Shown: positions 26,982-35,900 of the stretch, piece after piece
How positions within the stretch are numbered: the stretch's first letter is position 1
Layout of the letters: each line of letters opens with the position of its first letter
From: Candidatus Eisenbacteria bacterium
GTDB lineage: Bacteria > Eisenbacteria > RBG-16-71-46
NCBI GenBank assembly: GCA_020847735.1
Contig: JADLBL010000020.1
Span: 257,632 to 321,631 of the forward strand
Direction: 5' to 3'
Length of the DNA stretch: 64,000 bases
Program-made: the position numbers and the translations under genes
Notes under the pieces: model-generated
What the model was told of the DNA's origin: nothing
The model's database searches: none
What the model saw: the letters and a program-made list of their open reading frames with translations, nothing else

Positions 26982-29954
26982 TCAGCGACGGGCGGCGCTG
27001 TAGAGGCAGAAGCGTGAATAGGGGCAGAAGCCGCAGTTGCGCTGGTCGGGCGTGGCCGGAAACTCGGCGCGGCGGATTCCCGCGGAGGCCCTGGAAATGC
27101 GCTCGAGCGCGAGCTCGTGGTGCTTCGGCGCGACGTCCGCCGAGCCGACGAGTCCCGAGCCGACGAAATGGAGCTGCACGCGTGCGGCGTCCTTGCGGCG
27201 GGTCTCGCGATACGCGAGCGCGTAGAGCCCGAGCTGTCCCTCCTTGAGGCTCTCCTTCGCGCGCTCGTCGGCCTTCGCCTGGTCGCTCACCTCGCCCGTC
27301 TTGTAGTCCACGAGCACGATGCCCTCGGCGGTCTCCTCGATGCGATCCCAGCGCCCGCTCACCACGTCACGGCCGATCGCGAAGCGGAACTCCATCTCGA
27401 CGGCGAGCGGCAGCCGGCCGGACGCGGACTCGCGCGCCATGAATCGGCGCAGCGACTCGCGGCCCTCTTCGAGCCGCAGGTCCTCGTGCTCGACCGAGTA
27501 GAAGCCCTCGCTCGACCACGCTCCCTCGAACGCCGCGATCACGTCCCGCTCCTCGATCGGCAGTCCCTTGAGCCGATGCTGCAGAAACACGCGGATCGCG
27601 TGATGGATGGCGATGCCGTACATCGCCTGCGGGTCCGAGGCGAGCGGCACGCGCACGACGTGGGCGTAGCGGTACTTGAGCGGGCAGGTGAGGTAGTCGT
27701 CGATCTGTCCGTGCGAGAGCGTGAGCGGCTCGTCGTCGGCGAGCGGACGCGTTCCCGCGGCGGGGGCCTCGGCCGCCGGGGCGAACCGGCGGATGCTCTC
27801 CTCGGCGCTGGCCGTCTTGCTCGTCTTGGGCGGCGCGGGCAACCGGAGCGCCTCGACGACGAACTTGCTGAGCTTGACCGTTCGCTTGCCGCCGTAGTCT
27901 TCGGCGCTCGTCAGCACCAGCCGGTCGCGCGCGCGCGTGAGGCCGACGAAGAACAGCCGGCGCTCCTCGCGCTCGTGATCGGCGCCCGGGTCGGCCCCGC
28001 CGTGCGTGAGTTCCGGGGGAAAGGGCAGGCCCCCGCCCTTCGCCCGCATCGGAAACCGGCCCTCGGCGAGCTGGACGAGCCAGACGACGCCGAACTCGAG
28101 TCCCTTGGCGTTGTGCGCGGTCAGCAGCTGCACGGCCTCCTCGTCGGTGTCGGCGGTCGCCGCCTGCGGGTCGTCGCCCGCCTCGATCAGCAGGTCGAGG
28201 TGGCCCACGAACTCGGGCACGCGGTCCCCGCGCAGGAGCGGGCCGACGCGCTGGACGATGCCGAACAGCTTGTTCAGGTTCTGCACGCGTTCGGCGGCCT
28301 CCGCCGACTCGTCCTGCGAGAGCCGGCCGAGCAGGCCGCTTTCGGTGACGAACGCGTACAGGACCTCGCTCGTCCGGCGGCGCGTCGCCTGCTCGGCGAG
28401 AACGTCCCAGAGCGCGAAGAAGCGGCGCAGCGCCTCGAGCGATTCGGCCGAAAAGTCCTGCGGCGGCGCTTCGGCCGCGCCCCGGGCCGCGCGCAGCAAC
28501 CCCCGCCGCGTGCGGTTCGCGGCGGCGGTCAACTGCAGCAGGTCGAGCGGCGCGACGCCGAAGAGCGGGTCGCCGAGCACTCCGAACGCCGCCGGCCCGT
28601 CGTCGGGATCGGCGAGCGTGCGCAGGAGGTTCAGGCACAGCAGCACCTCGGGACGCGAATACAGGCCGCGCGAACTGCGGCGCTGGAACGGCACACCGCG
28701 GGCCCGCAGGCCGAGCGCGAAGGATTCGAGCTGCGAATGCGCCCGCGCCAGGATGGCGAGTTCGGAGGGCCGGCGGTCCCCCGAGGCGATCGCCGACGCG
28801 ATCTCGGCGGTCACGGCGTCCACCTCGTCGGCGCCGGTCGCGAACGCCTGATGCACGACCTCGCCCGGCAGATCGCGCGCGGCGCGCAGGCGTTTGTCGA
28901 AGCGCACCGCGTCGGAGGCTTCGAGGCGCCCGGGATTGTTGAACTGGATCGCCCGGTGGGCGACGTCGAGAATGCGCTGCCCGGAGCGGTAGTTGTCCTT
29001 GAGCAGCACGACCTTCGCGGACGGGAAGGCCCCGAGGAAGCCGAGCAGGTTCTCGACCTTGGCGCCGCGGAAGCGGTAGATGCTCTGGTCGTCGTCACCG
29101 ACGACCGCCAGGTTGCCGCTGCCGCGCTCCTCCGATCCCCGCGCGGCGAGGAGCTTCACCAGCTCGAACTGGACGTGGTTCGTGTCCTGGAACTCGTCCA
29201 CCAGGATCCAGCGGTAGCGTGACTGCACCTCGCGGCGGACGTGCGGCCGCTCGCGCAGCAGCCGCAGCGCGAGCGAAATCTGCGAGCCGAAGTCCACCCG
29301 GCCGTGCTCCAGCAGCAACCGCTGGTAGGCGGCATAGGCTCGCGCCTTCTCGAGCTCGGATTCGGCGCGGTCGCGGTCGGCGTCGGACGCCGCCGCGGCG
29401 GCGAGCCCCGCGGCGAACGCCAGGTACTGCTCGGGACTCACGTCCTCGTCGCGCGCGCGATCGAAGACGCGCACCAGCGCCTCGAGGTGCGTGTCGGGCG
29501 CACCGAGCGGCCGGTAGCGCGCAAGGCCGAGCTCGAAGATCCGTTCGCGCAGGAACACGAGGATCTCCGCGGGCTGCTCGACCCGCAGCTGCGAGGTGAG
29601 GCCGAGCTCGATCGCATGCTCGCGCACGAGCCGGTCGCAGAAGGAGTGGAACGTGGAGATCGTCGCGCCGGTGAACCCGTACGGCACGCGCTCGTCCACG
29701 CGCGCTTCCATCTCGGCCGCGGCCTTGTCGGTGAAGGTCAGGGCGAGGATTTCCTCGGGTCGGGCGCGCCGGGTGGCGATGAGCCAGGCGATGCGGCGGG
29801 TGATCACCGCGGTCTTGCCGGTCCCGGCGCCGGCCACGATCATCAGCGGTCCTTCGCCGTGCGTGACCGCCTCGAGTTGCGGCTCGTTGAGCCCCTCGAG
29901 CGCCTCGTGGATCTCGCGCGACTCGCCCGTCGCGGTCTCGCCCGGCGCGCTCAT
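26982..29954 (-). CDS. UvrD/PcrA-type helicase with C-terminal Fe-S PD-(D/E)XK nuclease
   Basis: 990 aa from the ATG at 29954; an upstream extension in frame is low-complexity and rejected. The N-terminal 740 residues are a superfamily 1 helicase: Walker A GAGTGKT (42-48), TFTDKAAAEM, VDEFQDT and VVGDDDQSIYRFRGA. The C-terminal 230 residues are an AddB/Cas4-like nuclease with GRWDRI, VDYKTG (D883, K885) and four cysteines, C757, C974, C977 and C983, spaced as in Fe-S-bound nucleases. Together this resembles the AdnA/AdnB or AddAB type of DNA-end resection motor-nuclease in double-strand break repair. The start overlaps the M24 peptidase stop (ATGA). Confidence 0.88.
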   Translation of the reverse strand: MSAPGETATGESREIHEALEGLNEPQLEAVTHGEGPLMIVAGAGTGKTAVITRRIAWLIATRRARPEEILALTFTDKAAAEMEARVDERVPYGFTGATISTFHSFCDRLVREHAIELGLTSQLRVEQPAEILVFLRERIFELGLARYRPLGAPDTHLEALVRVFDRARDEDVSPEQYLAFAAGLAAAAASDADRDRAESELEKARAYAAYQRLLLEHGRVDFGSQISLALRLLRERPHVRREVQSRYRWILVDEFQDTNHVQFELVKLLAARGSEERGSGNLAVVGDDDQSIYRFRGAKVENLLGFLGAFPSAKVVLLKDNYRSGQRILDVAHRAIQFNNPGRLEASDAVRFDKRLRAARDLPGEVVHQAFATGADEVDAVTAEIASAIASGDRRPSELAILARAHSQLESFALGLRARGVPFQRRSSRGLYSRPEVLLCLNLLRTLADPDDGPAAFGVLGDPLFGVAPLDLLQLTAAANRTRRGLLRAARGAAEAPPQDFSAESLEALRRFFALWDVLAEQATRRRTSEVLYAFVTESGLLGRLSQDESAEAAERVQNLNKLFGIVQRVGPLLRGDRVPEFVGHLDLLIEAGDDPQAATADTDEEAVQLLTAHNAKGLEFGVVWLVQLAEGRFPMRAKGGGLPFPPELTHGGADPGADHEREERRLFFVGLTRARDRLVLTSAEDYGGKRTVKLSKFVVEALRLPAPPKTSKTASAEESIRRFAPAAEAPAAGTRPLADDEPLTLSHGQIDDYLTCPLKYRYAHVVRVPLASDPQAMYGIAIHHAIRVFLQHRLKGLPIEERDVIAAFEGAWSSEGFYSVEHEDLRLEEGRESLRRFMARESASGRLPLAVEMEFRFAIGRDVVSGRWDRIEETAEGIVLVDYKTGEVSDQAKADERAKESLKEGQLGLYALAYRETRRKDAARVQLHFVGSGLVGSADVAPKHHELALERISRASAGIRRAEFPATPDQRNCGFCPYSRFCLYSAARR

Positions 29955-31048
29955 CGAGCGCCCGGAGGCCGCAGGTCGATCGGCGCGTTCGTCAGCCGGC
30001 GCGCGCCTTCCGCCTCGACCACCACGATGTCCTCGATTCGAATGCCGAAGCGGCCGGGAAAGTAGACCCCCGGTTCGACGCTGTGGACGTTGCCCGCCGC
30101 GAGCGGCTCGCGATTGCCGCGCACGAGCCACGGAGGCTCGTGGACTTCGAGCCCGAGTCCGTGGCCGGTCCGGTGGGTGAAGTGCTCACCCAGCCCGGCG
30201 CGCTCGATGACCTCGCGCGCGGCCGCGTCCACCGCCTCGCACGCGGTTCCGCTTCGCACCGCGGAGATGCCGGCGACGCGCGCGGCGTTCACGACCTCGT
30301 GCGCACGCAGCACCTGGCGGGGCGGGTCGCCGAGGAAATAGGTGCGCGTGATGTCGGAACTGTAGCCGCGGGTGGAGGCGCCGAGATCGAGCAGCAGAAC
30401 CTCGCCGTCCTGCAGGGGGCGGTCGGAGGTGAAGTGGTGGGGATCGGAGGAGTTCGGCCCCGAGGCGACGAGCACCCAGGGATCGGAGTCGCCGAGGGAC
30501 TCGAAGCGCTCGAGGGCGAAGCGCGCGACCTCGCGTTCGGTCATGCCGGGTCGCGCGTGATCGGCGGTCGCCTCGACCACGTCGTCGGCGTGCGCCGAGG
30601 CCTCGCGCAGCCCGGCCAGTTCCTCGGCGTCCTTGACCGCGCGCAGCGCGCCGAGCGCGGGCGTCGCGGCCCGGCAGTGGGTGGTCGCCGCCAGGCGCAG
30701 CAACTGCGGCACGCGCATCCCCTCGCCGAGCAGGATGCGGCTTCCCGTGCCGAGTCCGGCGCGCGTCACGAGCCGCTCGAGCGGGTCTTCGTGCTCGTCC
30801 CAGGCGAGCAGCTCGAGCTCGGGCATCGCGGTCGCGAGCGGTCCGGCCTCGAGGCGCGGCGCGACCAGGAAGGCGTCGCCCGAGCGCGGGACCGCGAGGG
30901 CGACGAGGCGTTCGGTGACGCGAGCCGTGGCTCCCGTGAGCCAGCGGAAGTCGGGGGAGGCGGGAACGATGAGCCACTCCGCGCCGGCGCTCGTGAGCGC
31001 GGCCCGCGCGCGATCGATGCGCGCGGCGCGTTGAGCGTGGCTTGCCAT
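29951..31048 (-). CDS. Xaa-Pro aminopeptidase, M24 family
   Basis: 365 aa. The C-terminal pita-bread domain carries the dinuclear metal ligands in order: Asp in LLLDLGAS, Asp in SDITRTY, His in THRTGHGLGLEVHE, Glu in SVEPGVY and Glu in RIEDIV. The N-terminal domain resembles the creatinase/prolidase cap. It removes N-terminal residues next to proline or splits X-Pro dipeptides. ATG at 31048 is chosen over an in-frame GTG at 31057, because that GTG lies inside the -10 box. It is the first gene of the minus-strand operon. Confidence 0.88.
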   Translation of the reverse strand: MASHAQRAARIDRARAALTSAGAEWLIVPASPDFRWLTGATARVTERLVALAVPRSGDAFLVAPRLEAGPLATAMPELELLAWDEHEDPLERLVTRAGLGTGSRILLGEGMRVPQLLRLAATTHCRAATPALGALRAVKDAEELAGLREASAHADDVVEATADHARPGMTEREVARFALERFESLGDSDPWVLVASGPNSSDPHHFTSDRPLQDGEVLLLDLGASTRGYSSDITRTYFLGDPPRQVLRAHEVVNAARVAGISAVRSGTACEAVDAAAREVIERAGLGEHFTHRTGHGLGLEVHEPPWLVRGNREPLAAGNVHSVEPGVYFPGRFGIRIEDIVVVEAEGARRLTNAPIDLRPPGAR

Positions 31049-31055
31049 GAACCGC

Positions 31056-31085
31056 ACGCTAGCAGCGCGCGGCCACGAGGGTCAA
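31056..31085 (-). promoter_or_regulatory. Leaderless promoter of the M24-helicase-phosphatase operon
   Basis: On the minus strand, TTGACC (31085-31080), an 18-base spacer and TAGCGT (31061-31056). The ATG at 31048 is seven bases downstream with no Shine-Dalgarno sequence. Confidence 0.68.
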
Positions 31086-31151
31086 CGACCGACGGCGTCC
31101 GCCGCCGCGCGAGGCGGGTGCGACCCGGATGCCCCGGCGAGGAATCCTGAC

Positions 31152-31157
31152 TACACT
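31152..31157 (+). promoter_or_regulatory. Probable -10 box of the solute-binding protein gene
   Basis: TACACT eight bases before the ATG at 31166, again with no Shine-Dalgarno sequence. No good -35 box is at the expected distance, so the promoter is only partly supported. Confidence 0.35.
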
Positions 31158-31165
31158 GTGCCGCC

Positions 31166-32734
31166 ATGATGCCGACCGCATGGAAGCGAGCCCGGAGCCT
31201 TGCGATTTCGCTGATCGTTTTCGGTCTGCTGTCGTCCGCCGGCTGCGCGCCACGCCGGCCGGTCGTGACGACCCGCGCCTGGGTCGCCGGCTGCGCCGAG
31301 CCCGTCTTCGACCCGGACGGTCCGCCGCACGCCGTCCGCTGGGCGATGGAACGGCTCCTCTCGCGGGGGCTGGTCGAACTGGACTCGACCGGTCGGGCAC
31401 GGCCCGCCGCCGCGGAGTCGGTCTCCGTGTCCGCTGACGGACGCACCTGGAGCTTTCGCCTGCGGGAGGGCCTGCGCTTCACCGACGGCAGTCCGGCGAC
31501 GAGCGAGGACTTCCGCGTCGCGCTGCTCGCCGGGCTGCCGCGCGAGGACCACGGCTCGCGTGCCTGGCTGCTGGCGGCGGTGACTGGGGTGGATCGCGTC
31601 CGCGCGGGCCGCACGCTGCCCGCGCTCGGCGTCGAGGCTCCCGATCCCCGCACGCTGGTGTTGCGCCTCTCGGCGCCCGATTCCTTGTTGCCGCTCAAGC
31701 TCGCGCTGCCCGGCGTGGCGACGCCGTGGAAGCGGCGCACGGGGATCGCGTGGAGCGAAGCCGTCGGACTCGGGCCCTACCGCGTCGTGGACGAATCCGA
31801 CGGCCGATCGCTGCTGCTCGCGCGGGCCGCGGACTGCGTCGTCGCCGACGCGGCGGCGGACACGCTGAGGGTGCGATTCGTCCTCGGCGCGCCTCGCGTA
31901 CGCACGCTCTTGCGTGCCGGGGCCGCCGATCTGGCCTGGCCGCTGCCACCGACGTTCCTCGAGCAGGCGGTGCCCGAGGGCTACGTGATCGGGTCGTCGC
32001 CGGCCGCCCCGGCGAGGCGGCTGCTTCTGGTGTTGCGTGACGACGTGCCGCCGACCACCCGGACCGCAGCCCGGCAGGCGCTTGCTCATGCGCTCAACCG
32101 CGGGACGCTCCTCGAAGCCCTGCGCGGCCGCGCCCGGGCGGAGCCGGGCTGGGTCCCCGGGGCGGGGCCGTTCGACTTCCCGCGACTCGACGCGGGGGAG
32201 TCCCGCGCGTGGCTCGCGCGCGGCAAGCTCGGGGCCTCCCTGCACGTCACTCTCGCCTTCGACGCGGACCTCGCCGGCGCCGAGGTGGCGCGCTCGTTGC
32301 AGGGCGAGTGGGCGCGCCAGGGCTTCTACGCCAGCCTGCGCGGCCAGCGCGGGGAGCCGGCGCTCGAGGAACCGCTTCGGGCGGCGGCCGCGCAGGCGCA
32401 GCTCGTCGAATCGCAGGCGCTGGTGCCGGGCGCGGTGGGCCTTCTGGCGGGCCTCGTCATGCCGCCGCGCGGTCCCGCCGTCGGGTCGTTCAGGACCGGC
32501 TGGCGCACCCGCGAGTTCGATCCCTGGCTGCTGCCCGGCCACCGGGCTGGCCCGCTCGACGCGGCGGGGCTGCAGGCCAGGCTGGTCGAGGAGCGCAACG
32601 TGCTGCCCTTGGCGGAACTGCCGTGGTTGTGGGCGGCGAGGCACGGGGCGGCGACGGTTCGTGTGTCGGCCCGATTCGGCCCCGAGTTCGCTTCCGCGCT
32701 GCCCCTCGCTGCGGCGGCGCAGGGAAGTCGTTGA
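31166..32734 (+). CDS. Peptide/nickel-type ABC solute-binding lipoprotein
   Basis: 522 aa. A lipoprotein signal ends at Cys27 (LLSSAGC). The body has the family 5 binding-protein pattern: AVRWAMERLLSRGLVELDS, LREGLRFTDGSPATSEDFRVAL, and later RQALAHALNRGTLLEAL. It should bind oligopeptides or a similar solute at the outer face of the inner membrane. No permease or ATPase genes are adjacent, so it is an orphan, perhaps serving a transporter elsewhere or acting as a receptor. The start could be the second ATG at 31169. Its stop codon lies inside the -35 box of the next promoter. Confidence 0.78.
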   Translation: MMPTAWKRARSLAISLIVFGLLSSAGCAPRRPVVTTRAWVAGCAEPVFDPDGPPHAVRWAMERLLSRGLVELDSTGRARPAAAESVSVSADGRTWSFRLREGLRFTDGSPATSEDFRVALLAGLPREDHGSRAWLLAAVTGVDRVRAGRTLPALGVEAPDPRTLVLRLSAPDSLLPLKLALPGVATPWKRRTGIAWSEAVGLGPYRVVDESDGRSLLLARAADCVVADAAADTLRVRFVLGAPRVRTLLRAGAADLAWPLPPTFLEQAVPEGYVIGSSPAAPARRLLLVLRDDVPPTTRTAARQALAHALNRGTLLEALRGRARAEPGWVPGAGPFDFPRLDAGESRAWLARGKLGASLHVTLAFDADLAGAEVARSLQGEWARQGFYASLRGQRGEPALEEPLRAAAAQAQLVESQALVPGAVGLLAGLVMPPRGPAVGSFRTGWRTREFDPWLLPGHRAGPLDAAGLQARLVEERNVLPLAELPWLWAARHGAATVRVSARFGPEFASALPLAAAAQGSR

Positions 32735-32760
32735 CCGCAACTCAACGTGTTGCATAGGAT
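32731..32760 (+). promoter_or_regulatory. Promoter of the C25 protease gene
   Basis: TTGACC at 32731-32736, an 18-base spacer and TAGGAT at 32755-32760. The -35 box contains the stop codon of the upstream gene. The leader is about 144 bases. Confidence 0.65.
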
Positions 32761-32910
32761 TGACTGCCACCAGATTCGGGCCAGACACCGCGCCCCGCCT
32801 CACCATCGTGTGCCCGTCGCCGAGCAGCCTCGGCGGTGATGCCGGTCGCGCGGCCCTGTCACTTTCCTGACCGTTACACGCCTCGCGCGCGCCACCGGGA
32901 GAACCTGCTC

Positions 32911-35900
32911 ATGCACCTTCGATTGTTCGCCGTGTTCGCCGGAGCGCTTCTCGCGACGGCGGGGGTGGCCAGTGCCGCCACCGTGATCGAGAAGGAGTTT
33001 CGCTACGACGCCGGCCGCGTGCGCGTCGCGAGTCGCGATGGCTACACCGCGGTGGAAGCGCGCGGAGCGGTGCGCGAGTTCCGCTCCGGGCATCCGGACC
33101 TGCCGTGGATCAGCGAACGCATCGACCTGCCGGAGGGAACGCGCGCGACGTCGGTCGAAGTAGTGGACGTCGAAACCGGCCTGCTCGCGCGCGGCGCGCT
33201 GATCGCGCCCGCCATGGTCCTCACGCCGGGTCTGGGCCCGGTCGAACGGACACGGCCCGATCCGCGATATTTCTCGACCGCGACGCCGCAGCCCGAGGAC
33301 TGGGTCGGCCTCGGAGAGCAGGGTTCACGTCGGGGTCGCAACGTCGCCTACGTGCGAATCAGCCCGGTGCGCTGGAACCCCTCGACCGGCGAGTTGGACC
33401 GGGTCGCGCGGGTGCGGGTTCGGCTGACGCTCGAGGCGAGCCACGATGTTCCGGTCACACGCGAGCGGATCGTGCGCGAATGGGAGGACGGGGGGCTGCC
33501 GAGCGGCGTGCCGACCCGCGCCCTGGGTGCGGCGCTCACCGCGGCCGACGGGGTCCCGAGGCCGGGGGCGGGCGCGTTCCGGCCGCAGCAGCTGCCGTCG
33601 GTGCTCGGCAGCCCGGTCGCCTATCTCATCATCACGAGCGACGCGCTGGCGCCCTCGTTCCAGCCGCTCGCGGACTGGAAGACGCAGTGCGGCGTCCCCG
33701 CGGTGGTGCGCACGACCTCGTTCATCCAGCAGCAGTACCCGTCGGCGGCGGACGACGCCGAGCGCATCCGGCTGTTCATCCGCGACGCCTACTCGCGCTG
33801 GGGCACGAAATGGGTGTTGCTCGGCGGCGACACCGACATCATTCCGACGCGGCAGGCCATTACGCTCTTCTATGGCGGCGAGAGCATCGCCACCGACCTG
33901 TACTTCAGCTGCCTCGACGGGAACTGGAACGCCGACGGCGACAGCGTCTACGGCGAGGGCTACTCCTCGCCGTCGGACCCGGGAGACGGCTGCGACCTCC
34001 TGCCGGACGTGTACGTCGGGCGCGCGCCGGTCCTGACGGTGAGCGACGCGCAGACGTTCGTGAACAAGACGCTGTCGTACGAGAAGACCCCGCCGGGCGG
34101 CTACGAGCAGGGCTGGCTGTTCTTCGCCGAAGTCCTGTTTCCGCAGCCGTGGACGACGGGCCAGCCGACGCAGCTCGATGGCGCCGAACTGACCGAGGAC
34201 CTGCTGCCGCTCACCGACCAGGTGCCCGCCATTCACACGGCGAGACTGTACGAGAACTACACCGATGGCCGGTGGCGCCCGGGGTCGCTGCCGGAGGATC
34301 AGCAGTCCGTGATGGACTCGCTCAACGCCGGCTACGGAATGGCGCTGCACATCGGTCACGGCTACCGCAACGTGATGGAGGTCGGCTCCGGATCGCTCGT
34401 CAACTCCGACGTGATGAGCCTCCACAACGGTGACAAGCTCTTCAACCTGTACGCGATCAACTGCACGTCGAGCGCCATCGATTTCCCGTGCATCGGCGAA
34501 GCCTTCATCCTCAATCCCAACGGCGGCGCGGTCACCAACGTCGGCTCGACACGCTTCGATTTCCCGAGCGCCGGCCGCTCCTACCAGTACGAGTACTTCC
34601 GGCTGTTCCTCGAGGACAGCGTGGACGCCGTGGGAGAGCTTCAGGCCCGGCAGAAGGAACCGTTCGTGGCGTTCTCCGCGTACGATGGCGTCCATCGCTG
34701 GACGCAGTTCACCCTGCTCCTGCTCGGGGACCCCGAACTGCACATGTGGCACGGCAGCTGGCGGCCGCTCGCCGTCTCGCATCCCGCTTCGGTCGCGTTG
34801 AGCGATTCCCAGTTCGCGGTGAACGTCTCGAGCGGAGGTCAGCCGGTCGCCAACGCGCGCGTGACCGCCTATCGCGCGGGAGACGAGTACGCGAGCGTGA
34901 CGACCGACGCGCTCGGCAACGCGATCGTGCCGTTCCGTCCGGACTCCGCGGGCTCGTTCGTCCTGACGGCGACGGCGTACAACGCCCACCCGTATCAGGC
35001 CACGGTGGCGCTGCTGCCCTCGGCGGTGGCGACGCTCGTGGACGGGGCGGTGATCGTGGACGACGGCGCCGCCGCGGGGACTTCCGGCGACCAGAACTCG
35101 AAACTGGACGCCGGTGAGACGGCCGAACTGAGGGTCGCCGTTCGCAATCGCGGAGCGCTCGCGGCCACGAACGTGACCGCCAAGCTGTCCACCACCGACC
35201 CGCAGGTCACGATCCTCGTGCCGACGGCCAGCTACGGCTCGCTCGCGGCCGACGCGCTGATCGTGCCGTCGGTGGGCTTTCGCGTCAGCACGCCGGACAC
35301 GATGACGGACCAGCGCGAAATCCCGTTCACGATGACGGTCCTCGCCGACGGCGGGCTGAGCTGGACCGAGAAGTTCCAGCTGACCGTGCACTCACCCGAG
35401 CTGCGAAGCTTCGGACACGGTGAAACGGAGCCCGTCGGCAACGGCAACGGGCGACCCGAGGTGGGGGAGACGGTCCAATACGCGATCCAGCTGCGGAATC
35501 TCGGCACCGGAACCGCCTACGGCACCGCCGCGGTTCTGCGCAGCTACGACGGGCTGGCGCTGGTGACGGACAGCACCACGTCGTTCGGCACCGTCGCGCC
35601 GGGCACGGTCTCGACCGGCGATCCGCTCGTCTTCCAGCCGTTGTCGGCGGGCGCGAAACTCGCGCTGATCGTGAGCGACTCCCGCGGCCTGCAAACGACC
35701 CAGACGCTCGACCTCGGCCATCCCGCCGTGCCGAGCGCGATCAAGGGGCTCGGGGCGGCCTCGAGCATCGCCCTGACCTGGAAGCGCGTCCTGGACCCCG
35801 ACCTGTTCGGCTACCGCATCTACCGGAGCTCTTCGCAGGGAGGCACCTACACGCTGGTGAACCCGGTCCCGACGGATCGGATCGCCTATTTCACCGACGA

